Shown: piece after piece, positions 60,835-64,000 of the stretch
How the letters are laid out: each line of letters opens with the position of its first letter
Position numbering within the stretch: the stretch's first letter is position 1
Assembly: GCA_017542305.1 (NCBI GenBank)
Contig: JAFXXK010000006.1
Coordinates: forward strand, 168,181-232,180
Length of the DNA stretch: 64,000 bases
Direction: 5' to 3'
Source: a bacterium
Lineage (GTDB): Bacteria > Cyanobacteriota > Vampirovibrionia > Gastranaerophilales > Gastranaerophilaceae
Notes under the pieces: generated by a model
The model's database searches: none
The model's input: the letters and a program-made list of their open reading frames with translations, nothing else
Told to the model about the DNA's origin: nothing
Program-made: the position numbers and the translations under genes

Positions 60835-61623
60835 ATGAAGTTAAGAATCATATCTGACATACATTGTGATATTAATTCAGGGCAAAATACAAATTTTGAT
60901 TTTGCACCGGATGATTTTGTAATTTGTTGCGGAGATATTTCAGGAGATAGAATTACAACCGAAAAATGGATAAATGACAATCTAAAACAAGGAATTGTTG
61001 TTGGTGGCAACCATTTAGGATACACTCACTTTACTTATGACAAAGAAGAATCATTAAATTTATCTATAAAATATCTTCAAAACAAATTTTTAGGACCTGT
61101 ACATTTTTTAGAAAATCAGAGCATTGTTATTGATAACATTTGTTTTATAGGCTGTATTTTATTTACTGATTTTAATTTATATGGAAACCCTGACGGTTGC
61201 AGGTTTATAGCACAAAAATATTTGAATGATTTTAGAAATGTGAAATTCTACGAAAAAGGGAAATTAAGAACGATTTCCACAGAAGATCAATTAGCGCTAC
61301 ATAAGAAAAGCATTAATTTTATTGAAAAAACTTGTCAAAAATACAAAGATAAAAAAATAATTATAGTAACTCACCACTCGCCAAGTTTAAAAAGCATTTC
61401 TGAAGAATACAAAAACGATTTATTAAGTGCAGCGTTTGCAAGCAATCTAGAATACTTGTTTGAAAGATATTTCAATATAAAATTGTGGTGCCACGGTCAC
61501 ATTCATAATTCAGTTGATTACAGGCTCGGGAATGCAAGAGTTATTGCTAATCCTCTGGGTTATGGGAATGAAAACGCAAATTTCAGAAAAGAAGGAGTTT
61601 TGATAAATACGGATGACTTATAA
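60835..61623 (+). CDS. Calcineurin-like metallophosphoesterase
   Basis: A 262-residue phosphoesterase. The metal-binding motifs are ISDIHCD, CCGDISGD, GGNH, VTHHSPS and CHGHIHNS, in the family order. ATG 60835 follows AAGGTGG; an upstream ATG lacks a site. Substrate unknown. It overlaps the next phosphoesterase gene by 11 bases. Confidence 0.82.
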   Translation: MKLRIISDIHCDINSGQNTNFDFAPDDFVICCGDISGDRITTEKWINDNLKQGIVVGGNHLGYTHFTYDKEESLNLSIKYLQNKFLGPVHFLENQSIVIDNICFIGCILFTDFNLYGNPDGCRFIAQKYLNDFRNVKFYEKGKLRTISTEDQLALHKKSINFIEKTCQKYKDKKIIIVTHHSPSLKSISEEYKNDLLSAAFASNLEYLFERYFNIKLWCHGHIHNSVDYRLGNARVIANPLGYGNENANFRKEGVLINTDDL

Positions 61624-62119
61624 TATTTTCTTTATTTCTGACACTCATTTTTCTCATGAAAATATGTACCAATTTTTTAATTACGACGGGACAAAAATGC
61701 GTCCGTGGGATAGTGCGGAAAATGCTGATAATTTTATGATTGAGAAATGGAATTCAATAGTAAAACCCAATGATAAGGTTTATCATTTAGGCGATGTCGG
61801 AATTAACAGAAATAAATTAGATATAATAATGCCCAAGTTGAATGGTACAAAGATTTTAATCAAAGGTAATCACGATAAATTTAAACCAAAGTTTTATTTA
61901 CAGCATTTTAAAGATATTCGCGGTTGTCATAATTTAGATAACTTCTTGCTGACACATATACCGGTTCATCCGGAATGTAAAAGCAGGTTTAAATTGAATA
62001 TCCATGGGCACGTTCACGCAAACAGTTTAACGGACCCTTGGTATTACAACACTTGCGTTGAAGTTAATAATTATGTTCCAATTCCTTTTGAAGATATTAA
62101 ACAAATTATTCAACAATAG
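61613..62119 (+). CDS. Second metallophosphoesterase, phage type
   Basis: A 168-residue phosphoesterase with ISDTHFSHENM, HLGDVGIN, IKGNHDK, LLTHIPVHP and NIHGHVHAN. The short form is typical of phage and mobile-element phosphoesterases. It is coupled to the previous gene and converges with the ATPase at 62106 with a 14-base overlap. Confidence 0.82.
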   Translation: MTYNIFFISDTHFSHENMYQFFNYDGTKMRPWDSAENADNFMIEKWNSIVKPNDKVYHLGDVGINRNKLDIIMPKLNGTKILIKGNHDKFKPKFYLQHFKDIRGCHNLDNFLLTHIPVHPECKSRFKLNIHGHVHANSLTDPWYYNTCVEVNNYVPIPFEDIKQIIQQ

Positions 62120-63416
62120 CTTCAATATTTCCAATGGCATAAAGCGGAATATCGTATAAATTATTATCGTTCAATTTATAATCAGCAAGTGAGGTTCTGA
62201 CAGATTTTTCGGATTTATAATCTTGAATAAAGTTCTTTAAACTCTTTGCTTTTAAGTTCTTTTCCGCTTTTACTTCAACCGGAATAACATATCCGTCAAG
62301 TTGAACCACGAAATCAACTTCGCTGCGGCTTGAATCGTTTGACCAATAATAAATTGGCATATCAACCTCGGCGCTTTTTAATTGCTGGTAAACATATTGT
62401 TCCGCTATTGCACCTTTAAATTCTTCAAAAATTTGAGTTTTTTCTAAAATCGTTTTTACATCCAAATTAGTTAAAGCGGATAATAGACCAACATCCACAA
62501 CAAATAGTTTAAATGCTTCAAAATCCTGATAGGCAATTAGCGGTAAATCCGGCTTTTTAATTCGGTTAACCTGATAAACCAATCCTGCATCTTTAAGCCA
62601 TAGCAAAGCAAGTTCATATTCTTTTGCTCTTGCACCTGTTTTTATAGCACTATATATAAACTTTTTATTCTCTTTAGCCAGTTGTGACGGAATTGTTTGC
62701 CATAGCATCCTGATTTTTTCAACTGTATTTGCAGGAACGTGTTTTGAAAAATCATTTTCATAAGAAGCCAGAATCGTTTTTTGTATTTCTCGGACTCTTT
62801 TATAATCACGATTATTTATAAAATCCTGAACAACTTCCGGCATACCGCCAATATAGCAGTACATTTTAACAAGTTTTTCAAACTCGTTTTTAAATATACT
62901 CATCATTTGGAAGTCTTTTTTCTCAATTAATTCAATAAATCTTTCTTCGCCCAGAGCTCTTGCAAACTCAAAAAAGTCCATCGGATAAAGATTTAAGAAT
63001 GAAACTTTCCCAACGGGGAAGCCTGTTCCTTCATGGTGTATAAGCCCAAGCAAACTTCCTGCTGCTACAATGTCATACTCGGGAGCATTTTCGTTAAAAT
63101 ATTTGAGTGATGTCAATGCTCTCGGGCACTCTTGAATCTCGTCAAAAATTATTAAAGTGTTGTCAGGATTGATTTTTATACCTGATAATATTTCAAAAGA
63201 TTCTATTAAACGCGGAATTTTATAATCATTTTCAAACACAGCTGCAAGCTCAGGATTGTTGTCAAAATGCAAGTAAACAACTTGTTCATAATATTGTTTC
63301 CCAAACTCTTTCATAAGCCAAGTTTTTCCAACCTGCCTTGCCCCTTCAATAATTAGCGGTTTATGACCTTTTTTATCTTTCCACTTTTTTAGTTTTTCAA
63401 TGGCTGTTCTTTTCAT
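62106..63416 (-). CDS. AAA_14/DUF4143 ATPase
   Basis: A 436-residue protein. Walker A is IIEGARQVGKTWLMKEF (about 22), Walker B is LIIFDEIQECP, and the C-terminal DUF4143 part has a PD-(D/E)XK-like core (SEVDFVVQLDGYVIPVEVKA). These ATPases are common in gut bacteria and archaea; their role is not well defined. It is preceded by two tandem promoters in repeated DNA. Confidence 0.85.
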   Translation of the reverse strand: MKRTAIEKLKKWKDKKGHKPLIIEGARQVGKTWLMKEFGKQYYEQVVYLHFDNNPELAAVFENDYKIPRLIESFEILSGIKINPDNTLIIFDEIQECPRALTSLKYFNENAPEYDIVAAGSLLGLIHHEGTGFPVGKVSFLNLYPMDFFEFARALGEERFIELIEKKDFQMMSIFKNEFEKLVKMYCYIGGMPEVVQDFINNRDYKRVREIQKTILASYENDFSKHVPANTVEKIRMLWQTIPSQLAKENKKFIYSAIKTGARAKEYELALLWLKDAGLVYQVNRIKKPDLPLIAYQDFEAFKLFVVDVGLLSALTNLDVKTILEKTQIFEEFKGAIAEQYVYQQLKSAEVDMPIYYWSNDSSRSEVDFVVQLDGYVIPVEVKAEKNLKAKSLKNFIQDYKSEKSVRTSLADYKLNDNNLYDIPLYAIGNIEAIVE

Positions 63417-63440
63417 GACAACACCTCTTTTGTTTCAATT

Positions 63441-63526
63441 TTACACTTTTTTACAGGAAAAATCAATGAGTTTTTACACTTTTTTACAGGAAAGTTCAAA
63501 GCAAAATTACATTTTTTTACAGGAAA
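63441..63526. repeat. Three 20-bp direct repeats at 33-bp period, tandem promoters
   Basis: TTACACTTTTTTACAGGAAA occurs at 63441, 63474 (identical) and 63507 (one mismatch), starts exactly 33 bases apart. On the minus strand the first two copies give TTGATT-17-TAAAAT and TTGAAC-17-TAAAAA, both pointing at the DUF4143 gene; the third lacks a -35. This looks like duplicated promoter/operator units. Confidence 0.7.
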
Positions 63527-63530
63527 CAAT

Positions 63531-63983
63531 TTATATACCGTCAAGAATATCGATTTTATGAATAAAATCATGTGATAACGAAAAATCAAATCTGTTTAAA
63601 AAGTCATCAAAGCAAGTATACCCTATGTTTTTAGATATAACATTTAGAGGAATATTGTGTTTAAGAGATAAATAAACATGCGTATTTATAAGCGTATCAT
63701 AGTTTGGCACATTAACCTTTAAAAACACCTGTCCTTTTTGATGTTTAGGGATTTTATTAAACAAAATATCCGGAATATAAAGTGTTCTGTCCAGATTTTC
63801 TTTGTGGCGATGGTTATAAATTGTATATTTTGAACTGCGAATCAGAACCGTTTGTTCGTCATAGTTTATATCGCTAAAATAAAGATTATACAACTCCATA
63901 GGTGTTATCCCTAAACACAAAACCCACAGCTGCTGAGAATATTTTTCGGTTATTTTATTAATTTCATCTTTTGTTAAAATCAT
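63531..63983 (-). CDS. Degenerate tyrosine-recombinase-like protein
   Basis: A 150-residue protein. GITPMELYNLYFSDINYDEQTV, RTLYIPDILF and THVYLSLKHNIPLNVISKNIGY follow the layout of the tyrosine recombinase catalytic domain. However, the catalytic Arg (GxR), the HxxR motif and the Tyr nucleophile are missing. It may be a DNA-binding derivative or a decaying gene. An AAGGA site precedes the ATG near the right edge. Confidence 0.5.
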   Translation of the reverse strand: MILTKDEINKITEKYSQQLWVLCLGITPMELYNLYFSDINYDEQTVLIRSSKYTIYNHRHKENLDRTLYIPDILFNKIPKHQKGQVFLKVNVPNYDTLINTHVYLSLKHNIPLNVISKNIGYTCFDDFLNRFDFSLSHDFIHKIDILDGI

Positions 63984-64000
63984 ATGTTCCTTATATTTCT

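Noticed and set aside
63441..63526. Short CRISPR array
   Set aside because: Repeats are 20 bp with 13-bp spacers, only three copies, no cas genes, and they form promoters.

Overview
The window is AT-rich bacterial DNA. Its left part (1-12.7 kb) is ordinary chromosome: a peptidoglycan cluster reading leftward (ftsI, murE with the meso-diaminopimelate motif, a short nagA-like gene, murF), an MntP-type manganese exporter, a cell-wall amidase, recJ and a GH57 alpha-glucan branching enzyme of the type common in Cyanobacteria and their relatives. Together with the gut-style mobile genes, this suggests a non-photosynthetic cyanobacterial relative (Vampirovibrionia/Gastranaerophilales-like). That taxonomic guess is an inference; no rRNA is present to confirm it.

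A tRNA-Asp(GTC) at 12.93 kb marks the start of a long accessory region that continues to the right edge. A serine recombinase, broken by one in-frame TGA, abuts the tRNA, and its last codons lie on the antisense strand of the tRNA. From 15 to 46 kb the DNA looks like a defence/accessory island. It holds an FtsZ-like GTPase-domain protein with two small partners; a CDC48-like double AAA ATPase + UvrD-type helicase-nuclease + dGTPase operon; a DnaB-type ATPase + retron-like reverse transcriptase operon next to a structured small RNA; a WYL regulator + McrB (with an EVE-like insert) + McrC operon; a nuclease-like protein + metallo-beta-lactamase RNase pair; a type IIG restriction-modification enzyme between short tyrosine recombinases; a RhuM-Fic protein; and several unknown genes, including a WG-repeat protein.

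The most striking feature is a shared promoter. Eleven transcription units between 16.8 and 46.4 kb carry the same 15-bp element, consensus TGTCCTAATTTGACA (dyad TGTC-N7-GACA). In all eleven it lies exactly 11 bp upstream of a TATAAT-like -10 box. This argues that most of the island is one regulon. The WYL protein encoded inside it is a reasonable candidate regulator (inference). One of these promoters drives no protein gene. It fires into the gap beside the reverse transcriptase and should make an RNA of about 112 nt ending at a strong terminator, so the RT/DnaB/ncRNA locus is the best candidate for an undescribed system.

From about 49.2 to 60.3 kb lies a second mobile element: a short tyrosine recombinase, a two-HTH protein, an Xre regulator, a large serine recombinase followed by two proteins that appear to share its C-terminal domain, two ParB-like proteins, and replication genes (a winged-helix initiator-like protein and a DnaC-like protein without a Walker A motif). 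It ends near a tRNA-3'-end-like sequence and the stump of a tyrosine integrase. The last 3 kb carry two metallophosphoesterases, an AAA/DUF4143 ATPase preceded by three 20-bp repeats at a 33-bp period, and a degenerate recombinase-like gene.
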